A stretch of DNA of 64,000 nt from Nonomuraea fuscirosea (GTDB lineage: Bacteria > Actinomycetota > Actinomycetes > Streptosporangiales > Streptosporangiaceae), in contig NZ_PVNG01000002.1 in assembly GCF_003001935.1 (NCBI RefSeq), positions 620,001 through 684,000 of the forward strand, in the 5' to 3' direction. Below the pieces are notes generated by a model. That model saw only the letters and a program-made list of their open reading frames with translations, was not told the DNA's origin and did not search any database. Below are positions 43,654 to 52,376 of this stretch, one piece after another (the first letter of the stretch is position 1; every line of letters begins with the position of its first letter). The position numbers and the translations under genes are program-made.

Positions 43654-44838
43654 ATGCGGAACGGCCGGACCAGAAGGACATTCGCCGGCATCATGGCGGC
43701 GGCGCTGCTCGTCACCGCCGGTTGTACCTCGTCGGGCGGCGGGTCGCCGGACCGGCCCCCGCAGGCCACGGCCCCCGTGGCCAAGCTGTCGTTCACGCCC
43801 GCCGACGGCACCAAGAAGGTGGCCCCCGACACCGGGATCGGCGTCAAGGTCACCGGCGGCAAGCTGGGCGAGCTGGCCGTCGCCGACGCCAAGGGCCGGC
43901 CGGTCAAGGGCGCGGTCGGCGCGGACGGCCTGTGGCGGCCCCGGTGGCCGCTGCGGCCCTCGACCACCTACACGGTCGATGCCCGGGCGACCGGCACCGA
44001 CGGCAAGCAGGTGACGGGACGCTCCACGTTCACCACGCTCAAGCCCAGGCGGGCGCTGGAGAGCGGCATGTCGCCGCTCGACGGTGAGAAGGTGGGCGTC
44101 GGGATGCCCGTGCAGCTCCTGCTGTCCCGGCCGGTCCCCGGCAAGCAGGAGCGGGCCGCGATCGAGCGGTCGCTGGTCGTCACGATGTCGCAGCCGGTCG
44201 AGGGCGCGTGGAGCTGGGTGAGCGACCGCGAGGTGCAGTTCAGGCCGCGCGAGTACTGGCCGGTCGGGCAGAAGGTGACGGTCGTGGCGCACCTGGCGGG
44301 ACTGCGCGCGGGCCCGGGCGTGTGGGGCACCAAGGATCGCCGGTTGAGCTTCACCGTCGGGGCCGAGCAGATCACCAAGGTCGACGCCAAGTCGCACCGG
44401 GCGGTCGTGCGCGAGGACGGCGAGGTCGTCAAGACCATCCCCGTCAGCCTGGGCAGGCCGGGCGACGACAGCTACTCCGGCGTCATGATCGCGCAGGAGA
44501 AGGCCGCCGACGTCGTCATGGACTCGGCCACGATCGGCGAGCCGGGCGAGTACCGGATCAAGACGAAGTGGAACGTCCGGATGACCTACAGCGGCACCTT
44601 CTTCCACGCCGCCCCCTGGTCCACCGGCGCGCAGGGCAGCTCGAACGTCAGCCACGGCTGCGTCAACGCCGGCCCGGCCAACGCGCGCTGGTTCTACGAG
44701 TTCACCCAGCGCGGGGACATCATCGAGGTCACCGGCACCTCCAGGAAGCTGCGATTCGGCAACGGGCCGACGCCGTGGGCCAAGTCCTGGGAGGACTGGC
44801 TGGCGGGCAGCGCCCTGGGCAAACCGGTCAACGGGTAG
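43654..44838 (+). CDS. L,D-transpeptidase lipoprotein (YkuD with Ig-like domains)
   Basis: 394-aa peptidoglycan cross-linking enzyme making 3-3 links. Signal peptide with lipobox LVTAGC (Cys about residue 24), two Ig-like domains typical of mycobacterial-type Ldt, then the YkuD domain with the catalytic SHGCVNAGPANARWF and the upstream His in FFHAAPWST. GGGAGG stands about 9 nt before the ATG. Single gene, ending in a strong hairpin shared with the convergent NTPase operon. Confidence 0.95.
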   Translation: MRNGRTRRTFAGIMAAALLVTAGCTSSGGGSPDRPPQATAPVAKLSFTPADGTKKVAPDTGIGVKVTGGKLGELAVADAKGRPVKGAVGADGLWRPRWPLRPSTTYTVDARATGTDGKQVTGRSTFTTLKPRRALESGMSPLDGEKVGVGMPVQLLLSRPVPGKQERAAIERSLVVTMSQPVEGAWSWVSDREVQFRPREYWPVGQKVTVVAHLAGLRAGPGVWGTKDRRLSFTVGAEQITKVDAKSHRAVVREDGEVVKTIPVSLGRPGDDSYSGVMIAQEKAADVVMDSATIGEPGEYRIKTKWNVRMTYSGTFFHAAPWSTGAQGSSNVSHGCVNAGPANARWFYEFTQRGDIIEVTGTSRKLRFGNGPTPWAKSWEDWLAGSALGKPVNG

Positions 44839-44840
44839 GG

Positions 44841-44883
44841 CCACCAGCGGAAGGCACGCACCTCGCGCGCCTTCCGGCGGTGG
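44841..44883. terminator. Bidirectional hairpin terminator
   Basis: CGGAAGGC (44848-44855) pairs with GCCTTCCG (44869-44876), extended by CCACC (44841-44845) with GGTGG (44879-44883). It separates the convergent L,D-transpeptidase gene and the NTPase-WD40 gene. Confidence 0.7.
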
Positions 44884-44891
44884 TGCCGCCG

Positions 44892-47800
44892 TCAACGCGC
44901 CGGGCAGGCCTTGCGGCGTTCGACCTCGGCGGGGACGTACTTCGCCCACTCGACGGGGGTGAGGTCGCGGCGGGCGAGCGCGCAGGCGCCGCCGGCGAGG
45001 TCGGCCGGCGGCTCGACGTTCCACAGCCGGACGCGGCCCCCGTCGTCGGCGCCGGCCAGGGTCCGCGCGTCCACGGCGAAGGCCAGCGCGGTCACCGTCC
45101 TGCGCTCCCCGGTGGGGGAGACGCTGATCGGCCGGTTGCTCGCCAGGTCCCAGAGCCGGACGGTGGCGTCCGCGCCGCCGGTCGCGAGGGTCCTGCCGTC
45201 GGGGCTGAAGGTGAGCGAGGTGACCGGGTTCACGTGGCCGAGCAGCGCCGCGCTGGGCTGGTCGCCGCCCCGGACGTTCCACAGGCGCACCACGCCGGCC
45301 GCGTTCCCGGTCGCGAGGGTCCTGCCGTCGGGGCTGAAGGCCGAGGCGAGCACGGGCTCGTTGTCGTTCAGGCGCATCGTGACCTCCTTCGTGCCCAGGT
45401 CCACCAGCTGCACCCCGCCGGCGACGGCGAGCGCCAGCGTGCGCCCGTCGGGGCTGAGCGACAGCGACGACGGCTTCGCGCGGGTGGGGATGCGGTCGCG
45501 CACGTCCAGGGAACGGCGGTCGACGACGCGCACGCCCGCGCCGCCGCCGACCACGAGGGTGCGCCCGTCGGGGCTGAACGCCACCACCGAGCCGGCGCCG
45601 CCGATCCTGGCCGGCTTGCGCCGGACCCGGACGCCGCTGAGCCGGATGCCGTCCTTCGCCGCCTCGGCCGCGACGATGTCGCCCTCCCGGCCGAACGCCA
45701 GCGCCAGCGCGGGATCGCCCAGGCGGTAGGACGACCTCCTGGCCGGCCAGCCGAGCACCCGCAGCAGCCCGGAACGGGCCTCGGGCGTGGGGCTGACCCG
45801 CCAGGCCAGCGCGGCCAGCAGCGCCGAGAGCGCGGGGTCGCTGACCAGCGCGCTCTGCTCGGCCAGCCCCTGGGACACCTCGTCGTCCCGTACGATCCGC
45901 CACCGGCGCTCCGCGGTGGTCAGGCTGGCCACGTTCAGGCCCGCCACCAGCACCGTCACCAGCAACGCGAGCAGCGCGGTGCCCCGGACCTTCCTGCGTC
46001 TCCTGCGGGCCCGGTCGCCGGCCTCCAGGAACAGGCGGGCCCGGTCGTCCAGGGGCAGCTCGCCGCTCTCCTCCCACCGCCCGCGCGCCCGCAGCACCGT
46101 GGCCAGCCTGGTGCCCCGGTACAGGAACTCCGGATTGCGCCGGCTGTCCATCCAGGCGGCAGCGTCGTCCAGCAACTGGTCGTAGAGGATCTGGCCCGAC
46201 AGGTCCTCCTCGAACCAGTCCCGCAGCCGCGGCCAGTCCTCGGCCAGGCACCCGTGCGCCATCCGTACCGCGTCCGCGTCCACCACGACCACCCGCGCGG
46301 CGGCCAGCGCCCGCAGCACCGCGTCGAGGTCGCCGGCCGCGTCCGCGTGCTCGGCCCGCAGGCTGTCGAGCGCGGCCCGCCTGGGCAGGATCCGGCCGTC
46401 GCGGGAGATCGCCGCCAGCCGGCGCAGCACCGTACGGGCGACGGCCTGACGCGGGGCGTCGAGCGCGAGGTAGGCGGACTCGGCGGCGTCGACCACCGCC
46501 CTGCGGATGCCGCCCGTCTCGGCGTAGCCGCGCAGGGTGAGCCGGTCGCCGTCGCGGTGGCACCAGGTGGTGTGCATCGCCCGGGCCAGCAGCGGCAGCG
46601 CGCCCGGCTCCGGCGCGCCGCGCGGGGTGCGCAGGTCGTCGAGCACCGCGTCGACCAGCCCCTCCTCGAGGGCCAGCCCCGCCACCTCCGCCGGTCCCGT
46701 GATCGCCCGCCGCAGCTCGCCGCGCCCCATCGGCCCGAGTGTGTACGCGGGCCCGGCCAGCTCGGGAAAGGCCGCGCACCGCTCGGCGAAGGGCGCACTC
46801 ACCACGACCACGACCAGCACGTTGTGCGGCCCGCCGGCGACGGCATGCAACGCCGCCACGAACGCCGCCGTGTCGGGATCCCCGGCCCCGGTTCCGGCCA
46901 GCACCTCCTCGAACCCATCCACCACCAGCACCAGCCCTTCACCCGGGAGGGGGGCGGTCGGCGAGGCGGTACTTGGGAGTGTGTCGCCTGGGGGCCGGTT
47001 GCCCGGGAGTCCGGCGTTCGGCAGGGCGGTACCTGGGAGTGTGTCGCCCGGGAAGGCGGCGTTCTGGAGGGCGGTGATGGCTTGGGCGGCTATCGAGCGG
47101 GCGCTTGCCGGGCGTTCGCGGAGGGCGGCCAGGACGGTCGCGGTGTCCAGGCCGTCGACGAGGCCGGACAGGGACGCGGCCAGTTCGTTCAGCGGGGCGG
47201 TGCCGGGGACGAGGACCAGGCCGTGCCATCGCGTCCCCCGTGGCCCGTTCTCGGCCAGAGCGGGCAGCAGGCCGGCCCGGACCAGTGAGGACGCCCCCAC
47301 GCCGGTGGGCCCGGTCACCACCACCGGCTCCCGCGCCTCCGACAGCAGCCCGGCCAGTTCTCTGACGGCCTCCTCGCGGCCGAAGAACACCTTCGCGTCC
47401 CGTTCGGAGAACGGCTCGGCCCCCGGATAGGGCAGCCCGTCGAACACCTCGCCCGCGTCCGGCACCAGCGGCCTGACCGAGCCGCGCAGCCGGTGCAGAT
47501 CCCGTTCGCCGCGCACCACCACGACCTCGTGGGCGGCCCGCTCCAGCAGCGGCAGCGCCTCGGGGGCGGCGTAACCCGCGACGACCAGCACGATCCTGGC
47601 CGGCCAGCCCCGCGCCCGCACCCGTTCCATGAGGCCGGCCAGGTCCGCCGCCTCCCGCGCGGTGAAGACGGCGTCCACGATCTGGACCAGCAGCCGGGGC
47701 CCCGACGCCGACAGGACCGCGTAGTCGGCCGTGACGTCGCCGTCCCGCCAGTCGCGCCGGTATCCGGCCCGCTCGTCCAGCAGCCACCCCTCCACGGCCC

Positions 47801-49073
47801 GGTCCGCGGCCTGCCTCATCGCGGCCCCCGTGCCGAGGACGCGGTCGGCGAAACGGCGGTCGATCGTGCCGCGCTCGCCCCCCGCGGTGGCCAGCCGGAA
47901 CGCCCGCCAAGCCAGCTGCAGGAAGGCCCGCACGTTGCCGCCGCTCAGCCGCAGCAGCGCCCGCAGCCCCTCCTCCGTGAACGGCCCGACCTCACCCTCC
48001 GGTCCGCCCGGTCCGACGCCCGGTCCGCCCGGTCCGACGCCCGGTCCGCCCGGTCCGACGCCCGGTCCGCCCGGTCTGCCGCTCGGCCCGCTTGACCCGC
48101 CGCTCCGGCCACCGCCGGGGACGTGAGCCCGTTCCAGGTAGGCGCGGAGGAGAGCGAGGGCCTGCCCCGGGCTCAGCACCCCCGTCTCCAGGTGGTTGGC
48201 GCCGAACCGTTGCCGCAGGTCGTCGGGCAGCGCCGCCCACACCGAGCCGCTCCCCGACAGCAGCAGCATCCCGCCCTCCTGCGGAACGCGTTCCACCAGC
48301 GAGTGCAGCACACCCAGGTTCGAGGGAGGCCCGAGGACGAGCCGTTCGCACTGGTCCACCACGATGATGACGGGCCGCCCGACCCGGGCGCACAGCGCGG
48401 TCAGCAGTTGCAGCCCGTGGCGGCACTGGTTGGGGTCGGTCATCGGGCCGGACACGCCGAGCCGCGCCGCGTCCGTCGGCGTGATGTCGCGCCCCGCCAG
48501 CCACGCGAACGCGGCCTCCTCCATCGCGGGCTCCAGCAGCGAGGTCAGCGCCCGCTGGAACTCCTGGCCGTCGTCGGTCACCCGGCCCAGCTCGTCGGCC
48601 TGCGCCTCCAGCACCGCGCCCGGCTCCACCAGCAGCTCCGTGAACAGCAGCTCCGCCCGCCCGGGATCGGGCGGCCGGCGCAGGCCCGCCTCCTCGCCGG
48701 CCAGCACCGCCTGGAAGCCGCGGCTCAGCTCGCGCAGCCGGTCGCGGCCCACCTGGCTCATGAGCCGCTGGTAGAGGGCGCGGAAGTCGCCGTCCTGGGC
48801 CTTGGCGTAGAGCCGGAGCGCGCCGGTCTCGCCGCCGAGCGCGTACCTGATCGTGTGGGTCTTGCCGGTGCCGTGCTCGCCGTGCAGGAACGCCACCTGG
48901 CCGCAGGACGGCTGCTCCAGGTACTGCCGGACCAGCGCGGTCAGCCCGGCCACGGCGGGCAGCTCGACGGTCGGCCCGGTGATCTGGGCGTCGAGGATGT
49001 CGGCGTCCCTGACCTGCTCCTCCATGCTCATGGTGCCGCGCGCGGGGAAGGGGTTGCCGGTGGCCGTCCTCAC
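44892..49073 (-). CDS. Giant protein with two NTPase modules, a TM helix and WD40-like repeats
   Basis: About 1393 aa. The N-terminal NTPase module has an intact Walker A (GEHGTGKTHT, near 63) and a possible Walker B (VIIVVDQCERL). A Pro/Gly repeat linker follows (about 330-360). The second module looks like nSTAND1 (FGREEAVRELAGLL, then GPTGVGASSLVRAGL near 586-600), but its Walker A Lys is replaced by Ala; its Walker B-like segment is LVLVVDGFEE. After a winged-helix-like part comes one transmembrane helix (GTALLALLVTVLVAGLNVA, near 1030) and C-terminal WD40-like repeats (FSPDGRTLATGGADATVRLW). The GTG at 49073 overlaps the previous stop (GTGA); an ATG at 49031 is possible. It probably senses a signal through the repeats and acts as a switch. 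Its role is not known. Confidence 0.85.
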   Translation of the reverse strand: MRTATGNPFPARGTMSMEEQVRDADILDAQITGPTVELPAVAGLTALVRQYLEQPSCGQVAFLHGEHGTGKTHTIRYALGGETGALRLYAKAQDGDFRALYQRLMSQVGRDRLRELSRGFQAVLAGEEAGLRRPPDPGRAELLFTELLVEPGAVLEAQADELGRVTDDGQEFQRALTSLLEPAMEEAAFAWLAGRDITPTDAARLGVSGPMTDPNQCRHGLQLLTALCARVGRPVIIVVDQCERLVLGPPSNLGVLHSLVERVPQEGGMLLLSGSGSVWAALPDDLRQRFGANHLETGVLSPGQALALLRAYLERAHVPGGGRSGGSSGPSGRPGGPGVGPGGPGVGPGGPGVGPGGPEGEVGPFTEEGLRALLRLSGGNVRAFLQLAWRAFRLATAGGERGTIDRRFADRVLGTGAAMRQAADRAVEGWLLDERAGYRRDWRDGDVTADYAVLSASGPRLLVQIVDAVFTAREAADLAGLMERVRARGWPARIVLVVAGYAAPEALPLLERAAHEVVVVRGERDLHRLRGSVRPLVPDAGEVFDGLPYPGAEPFSERDAKVFFGREEAVRELAGLLSEAREPVVVTGPTGVGASSLVRAGLLPALAENGPRGTRWHGLVLVPGTAPLNELAASLSGLVDGLDTATVLAALRERPASARSIAAQAITALQNAAFPGDTLPGTALPNAGLPGNRPPGDTLPSTASPTAPLPGEGLVLVVDGFEEVLAGTGAGDPDTAAFVAALHAVAGGPHNVLVVVVVSAPFAERCAAFPELAGPAYTLGPMGRGELRRAITGPAEVAGLALEEGLVDAVLDDLRTPRGAPEPGALPLLARAMHTTWCHRDGDRLTLRGYAETGGIRRAVVDAAESAYLALDAPRQAVARTVLRRLAAISRDGRILPRRAALDSLRAEHADAAGDLDAVLRALAAARVVVVDADAVRMAHGCLAEDWPRLRDWFEEDLSGQILYDQLLDDAAAWMDSRRNPEFLYRGTRLATVLRARGRWEESGELPLDDRARLFLEAGDRARRRRRKVRGTALLALLVTVLVAGLNVASLTTAERRWRIVRDDEVSQGLAEQSALVSDPALSALLAALAWRVSPTPEARSGLLRVLGWPARRSSYRLGDPALALAFGREGDIVAAEAAKDGIRLSGVRVRRKPARIGGAGSVVAFSPDGRTLVVGGGAGVRVVDRRSLDVRDRIPTRAKPSSLSLSPDGRTLALAVAGGVQLVDLGTKEVTMRLNDNEPVLASAFSPDGRTLATGNAAGVVRLWNVRGGDQPSAALLGHVNPVTSLTFSPDGRTLATGGADATVRLWDLASNRPISVSPTGERRTVTALAFAVDARTLAGADDGGRVRLWNVEPPADLAGGACALARRDLTPVEWAKYVPAEVERRKACPAR
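48001..48078. repeat. 18-bp tandem repeat encoding a Gly-Pro linker
   Basis: About four copies of an 18-bp unit (ggtccgcccggtccgacg-type) encode GPGGPGVGPGGPGV in the giant NTPase protein, between its first NTPase core and the helical region. Perfect copies suggest recent slippage. Confidence 0.85.
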
Positions 49074-50029
49074 GACGCCCCCAGCTCGTTCAGCATCCTG
49101 ATCATGAAGAACATGAACCGGTGCGGGATCTCCAGCTCGGTGTTGTCCGGCCAGGGGCCGTGGTCGGCGGCCGAGCCGAGCCGGATGTCCAGCAGCAGGC
49201 TCAGCGTCTTGACCACCGACTTGATCGGGGTCGGCGCGGGCCAGGCCGTCTCCAGACTGTCGGGCGGGAACGGGCTCGGGAGCGCGGAGGCCGCCCGCCA
49301 GCGCTCCTCGGCCAGGCAGCGGACCTGCTCGCCCTTCAGCGGCTCCAGCTTGATCAGGTGGACGTCCAACCGGCTCAGCTCCTCGTACGAGGGCGTGTTG
49401 GCGTGCTTGTAGTCGCCGTGCGTGAACACCGCGATCGACCGGCTGCTCTTGAACACCTTGCGCATCGCGTCCACCAGGCTCGTCTGCCGCAGCCCCTCGA
49501 ACACCACCCCGAACGAGCACCGTCCTCTGGCCTGCCCCGCCAGCTCCCCGTGCAACCGCCGGGCGAGCCCCCGGTAACGGCTCTGGTAGACGCCCTCGTC
49601 GATGCCCTCGATGGTGTTGAGCGACTCGGTCAACGCGGGGGAGAGCGTCAGGTCGGCCTCCTCGATCTCGTTCTGCAGCTCCACCATCGCCTCCTTCACC
49701 CACTCGAAGTCGCGGTTGTGGCCCACCTTGATCCGGCTGACCAGCAGCCGGTCGTCGAGCTCGCTGACCTCGCGGTAGACGTCCAGCACGTGGTTGGCGA
49801 TCGTCGTGCGGCCGGTGTAGTCGCGCCCGCTCACCACCACGAACGCCGACTCTCCCGCCGCCACGCTCTCGCGCAGGTACGCGCGCAGCGCCTCCGTCGA
49901 GACGAACCCGTCGATGTCCACCAGCAGCGCGCGGTCGCCCGCGCGGGCCAGCGGGTCCAGCGGCTCGATCCGGTACGGGTTGCCGTGACGCAGCCCGTAC
50001 AGCTCGTAGCGCAGCGGCTCCGACAACAT
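49070..50029 (-). CDS. Protein with degenerate P-loop, middle gene of NTPase operon
   Basis: 319-aa protein with no family I recognise. Residues 64-80 read VVVSGRDYTGRTTIANH, which has the shape of a Walker A loop (GxxxxGxTT) but with Arg in place of the Lys. Further strands (CSFGVVFEGL, SIAVFTHGDY) suggest a P-loop-like alpha/beta fold that may have lost ordinary nucleotide hydrolysis. Its start lies 2 nt after the KAP gene stop, and its stop overlaps the giant NTPase start. It is therefore an obligate partner of both. The N-terminus YELYGLRHGNPYRIEPLDPL may be an adaptor segment. Confidence 0.75.
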   Translation of the reverse strand: MLSEPLRYELYGLRHGNPYRIEPLDPLARAGDRALLVDIDGFVSTEALRAYLRESVAAGESAFVVVSGRDYTGRTTIANHVLDVYREVSELDDRLLVSRIKVGHNRDFEWVKEAMVELQNEIEEADLTLSPALTESLNTIEGIDEGVYQSRYRGLARRLHGELAGQARGRCSFGVVFEGLRQTSLVDAMRKVFKSSRSIAVFTHGDYKHANTPSYEELSRLDVHLIKLEPLKGEQVRCLAEERWRAASALPSPFPPDSLETAWPAPTPIKSVVKTLSLLLDIRLGSAADHGPWPDNTELEIPHRFMFFMIRMLNELGAS

Positions 50030-50031
50030 CG

Positions 50032-51270
50032 TCAGCGGCCCAGCATCGTGAGATAGCCGGGGAGCTCGTCCTTCACCTCCGCGAACGCCGTGCCGCAGAA
50101 GACGCCGCCGAGGTAGTCCTGCGACCGGTGGAATTTGCGTACGGCCGCGGCCATCGGTTCCGCCTCGGCCTGGCCGTAGCGTTCGATGAGCCGGTCGGGG
50201 CGGTCGAGGGGGAGGCGGCCGGCGTACATGTCCTCCAGCGCCGCGGCCAGGCGGGGGCGGGCCACGATGGCGTCGTACAGGTCGGGGCTCTGGACGCGCA
50301 GGACGACGAGCCTGATGACGATGTCGGCGCGCAGCGGCGGGCCGCCCACGACGCTCATGACGGCGCACGTGTTGAGCACCCGTTTGATCCGGCGCGGGTT
50401 GGGGGCGACGATCCCGGCCAGCAGTTCCCGGTACGTGGCCAGCCCGCCGGGCAGCGGCAGCCGGTCGAGGAAGGCGCCGGGGTCGATCGGCATCAGCGTG
50501 AGCGGCAGCTGGACAATCTTGTCCAGATATTCGTCGCCTATTTCCACGAGTCGGGCGGCCTCGAATCCGAATTCCCGATATTTCATGGCAATGCCCTGAT
50601 CGACCACATTCTTGGCGACGGCCAGAATGACGATGACATGGCGCAGGTCGAGGAACAGCTTGACCGACTCCAGCAGATCGACGATCTCGTGCGGCTGGCA
50701 GCGGTCGAGGTCGTCGATGAAGATCACCAGCCGGGCGTCGTCGGCCGCGGCGCGGTCGGCCTGCTCCTGCAGCGTGCGCCGCAGGTTGCGCAGCTCGCTG
50801 TGCACCTTGCCGCGCTGCTCGGCGTACTGCCTGGACAGCTCGCCGATCCGGTCGAGCGTGACCGCGCCGCCCGAGACCTTGCGCAGCAGGGTGTCGGAGG
50901 TCAGCCCGGCGATCACGTGGCCGAGCCGGCCCGCCGCCTCGCGCAGGCGGTGGCGTCCGTCCTGCTCCAGGGTGTCCTGCAGCGCGTGCAGCAGCGGCAG
51001 CAGCAGGTGCGGCTCGCCCCGGTGCACCCACGGGTTGAAGTGCACCCTGATCGTGCGGCCCGGATGCTCCGCGGCCAGGCGCTGGTCCAGCATGCGCAGC
51101 AGGCTCGACTTGCCGCTGCCCCAGGAGCCGTAGACGCCGACCGTGAACGGGGTCTCGGTCGCCGGGTCGGTGATCACCTGGACCAGGGGGTCGACGTAGC
51201 GGCCGAAGCCCAGCTCGTCCTGCTCCAGCCCGACCGGCGCATCGGACAGGACCGGAATGTCTTTGTCCAT
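50032..51270 (-). CDS. KAP-family P-loop NTPase
   Basis: 412-aa NTPase of the KAP family. Walker A is GSWGSGKSS (about 46-54), followed by the family RVHFNPWVHRGEPHLLLPLL. Walker B is VIFIDDLDRCQPHEIVDLLE, and a later ILAVAKNVVDQ is the sensor strand. The long helical insert between Walker A and B (about 95-170) shows no clear transmembrane segment, unlike animal KAP proteins. AAAAGGAG precedes the ATG at 51270, a strong site. It heads the three-gene operon. Bacterial KAP NTPases are often linked to defence or membrane signalling. Confidence 0.92.
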   Translation of the reverse strand: MDKDIPVLSDAPVGLEQDELGFGRYVDPLVQVITDPATETPFTVGVYGSWGSGKSSLLRMLDQRLAAEHPGRTIRVHFNPWVHRGEPHLLLPLLHALQDTLEQDGRHRLREAAGRLGHVIAGLTSDTLLRKVSGGAVTLDRIGELSRQYAEQRGKVHSELRNLRRTLQEQADRAAADDARLVIFIDDLDRCQPHEIVDLLESVKLFLDLRHVIVILAVAKNVVDQGIAMKYREFGFEAARLVEIGDEYLDKIVQLPLTLMPIDPGAFLDRLPLPGGLATYRELLAGIVAPNPRRIKRVLNTCAVMSVVGGPPLRADIVIRLVVLRVQSPDLYDAIVARPRLAAALEDMYAGRLPLDRPDRLIERYGQAEAEPMAAAVRKFHRSQDYLGGVFCGTAFAEVKDELPGYLTMLGR

Positions 51271-51520
51271 GAATGCTCCTTTTGCGGGCTCGCCAGGTCG
51301 GCCGTGCAATGGAGCATATAAACCGGCTCCTCTGCCGGAGCGCATTCGGGGAATCCTTTGTCGCGCGCCGCCCCTTCCTTCGCCTGTCCTCCGTCGCCCG
51401 TTCTCCGGCCCCCGGAGAATACGCGCTGGAGAATGCGCGCCGGAAAACGCGCGCCTGCGGCGGTGAAGACGCAGACTGGGAGGACGACATCGCCGTTCAT
51501 GGAAGGCGTTGTGATATCAG
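51271..51520. promoter_or_regulatory. Promoter region of the NTPase operon
   Basis: 250 bp upstream of the KAP gene with lower GC than its surroundings near 51271-51330. I see no clear operator. It should hold the operon promoter; no gene is supported here. Confidence 0.4.
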
Positions 51521-51625
51521 GTGCCGACTGACGGAAGGTGGCGGAGGCCGGCCCGGCTGCCCGCCGTCGCCCTGTGGCTGCTGATCTGGCTGCTCAACTG
51601 CTACGACTTCCTGCTGACCTTCTGA
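51521..51625 (+). CDS. Possible small membrane peptide (34 aa)
   Basis: GTG-started reading frame whose product has a basic N-terminus (MPTDGRWRRPARL) and one hydrophobic helix ending in LIWLLNCYDFLLTF. A GGAAGG lies about 15 nt upstream, which is a poor fit. The frame ends just before the convergent response regulator. It could be a small membrane protein or chance; nothing else fills this gap. Confidence 0.3.
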   Translation: MPTDGRWRRPARLPAVALWLLIWLLNCYDFLLTF

Positions 51626-51643
51626 GCCCCGGGCGCTCGCCGG

Positions 51644-52312
51644 TCAGGCGCTCGCCCCCGGGACCACCAGGCCCGACTCGTAGGCGAAGACGACCAGCTG
51701 GGCCCGGTCGCGGACGCCGAGTTTGATCATCGACCTGCTCACGTGCGTCTTGGCGGTGGCGCCGCTGATCACCAGGTGCGCGGCGATCTCCTCGTTCGAC
51801 AGCCCTCTGCCGACCAGGGCGACGATCTCGCGTTCGCGGCCGGTCAGCCGGTCCAGCCCCGGCGCGGAGGGTGCCGGGCGGGGTGGGGTGCTGACGTACT
51901 CCTCGATCAGGCGGCGCGTCACCGACGGCGACAGCAGCGCCTCGCCCCTGGCCGCCACCCGCACCGACTGCAGCAGGTCGCCCGGCTCGATGTCCTTCAG
52001 CAGGAAGCCGCTGGCGCCGGCCCTGAGCGCGGCGAAGACGTACTCGTCGAGGGCGTAGTTGGTGAGGATCACCACGCGGACGTCGTTCAGCTCCGGGGTG
52101 GCGCCGATCCTGCGGGTGGCCTGGATGCCGTCCATCAGCGGCATGCGCACGTCGAGCAGTGCCACGTCCGGCCGCAGCCGTCCGGCCAGCTCCACCGCCT
52201 GCGCGCCGTCGCCCGCCTCGCCGACCACGGCGATGTCGTCGGTGAGTTCGAGCAGGGCCCTGAAGCCGGCCCGGATCAGCGGCTGGTCGTCGGCCAGCAG
52301 CACCCGGATCAC
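51644..52312 (-). CDS. NarL/FixJ-family response regulator
   Basis: 222-aa two-component response regulator. The receiver domain has the acidic pair (LLADDQP), the phosphoacceptor Asp in VALLDVRMPLMDG (about residue 54), and the Lys in GFLLKDIEPGD. The C-terminal LuxR-type helix-turn-helix reads LTGREREIVALVGRGLSNEE. It forms a pair with the histidine kinase 64 bp upstream on the same strand. The target genes are unknown, but the adjacent membrane protein/multicopper oxidase pair is a candidate. Confidence 0.95.
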   Translation of the reverse strand: MIRVLLADDQPLIRAGFRALLELTDDIAVVGEAGDGAQAVELAGRLRPDVALLDVRMPLMDGIQATRRIGATPELNDVRVVILTNYALDEYVFAALRAGASGFLLKDIEPGDLLQSVRVAARGEALLSPSVTRRLIEEYVSTPPRPAPSAPGLDRLTGREREIVALVGRGLSNEEIAAHLVISGATAKTHVSRSMIKLGVRDRAQLVVFAYESGLVVPGASA

Positions 52313-52376
52313 GGCCGCCTCCCTGCGGCGGCGTCGCGCGTCCTGGCGTCCGCGCGGGACTCGCCGTGCCGGGGGC

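Noticed and set aside
48001..48078. Regular short repeats that might suggest a CRISPR array
   Set aside because: Units are 18 bp without unique spacers and lie in frame inside a protein-coding gene.
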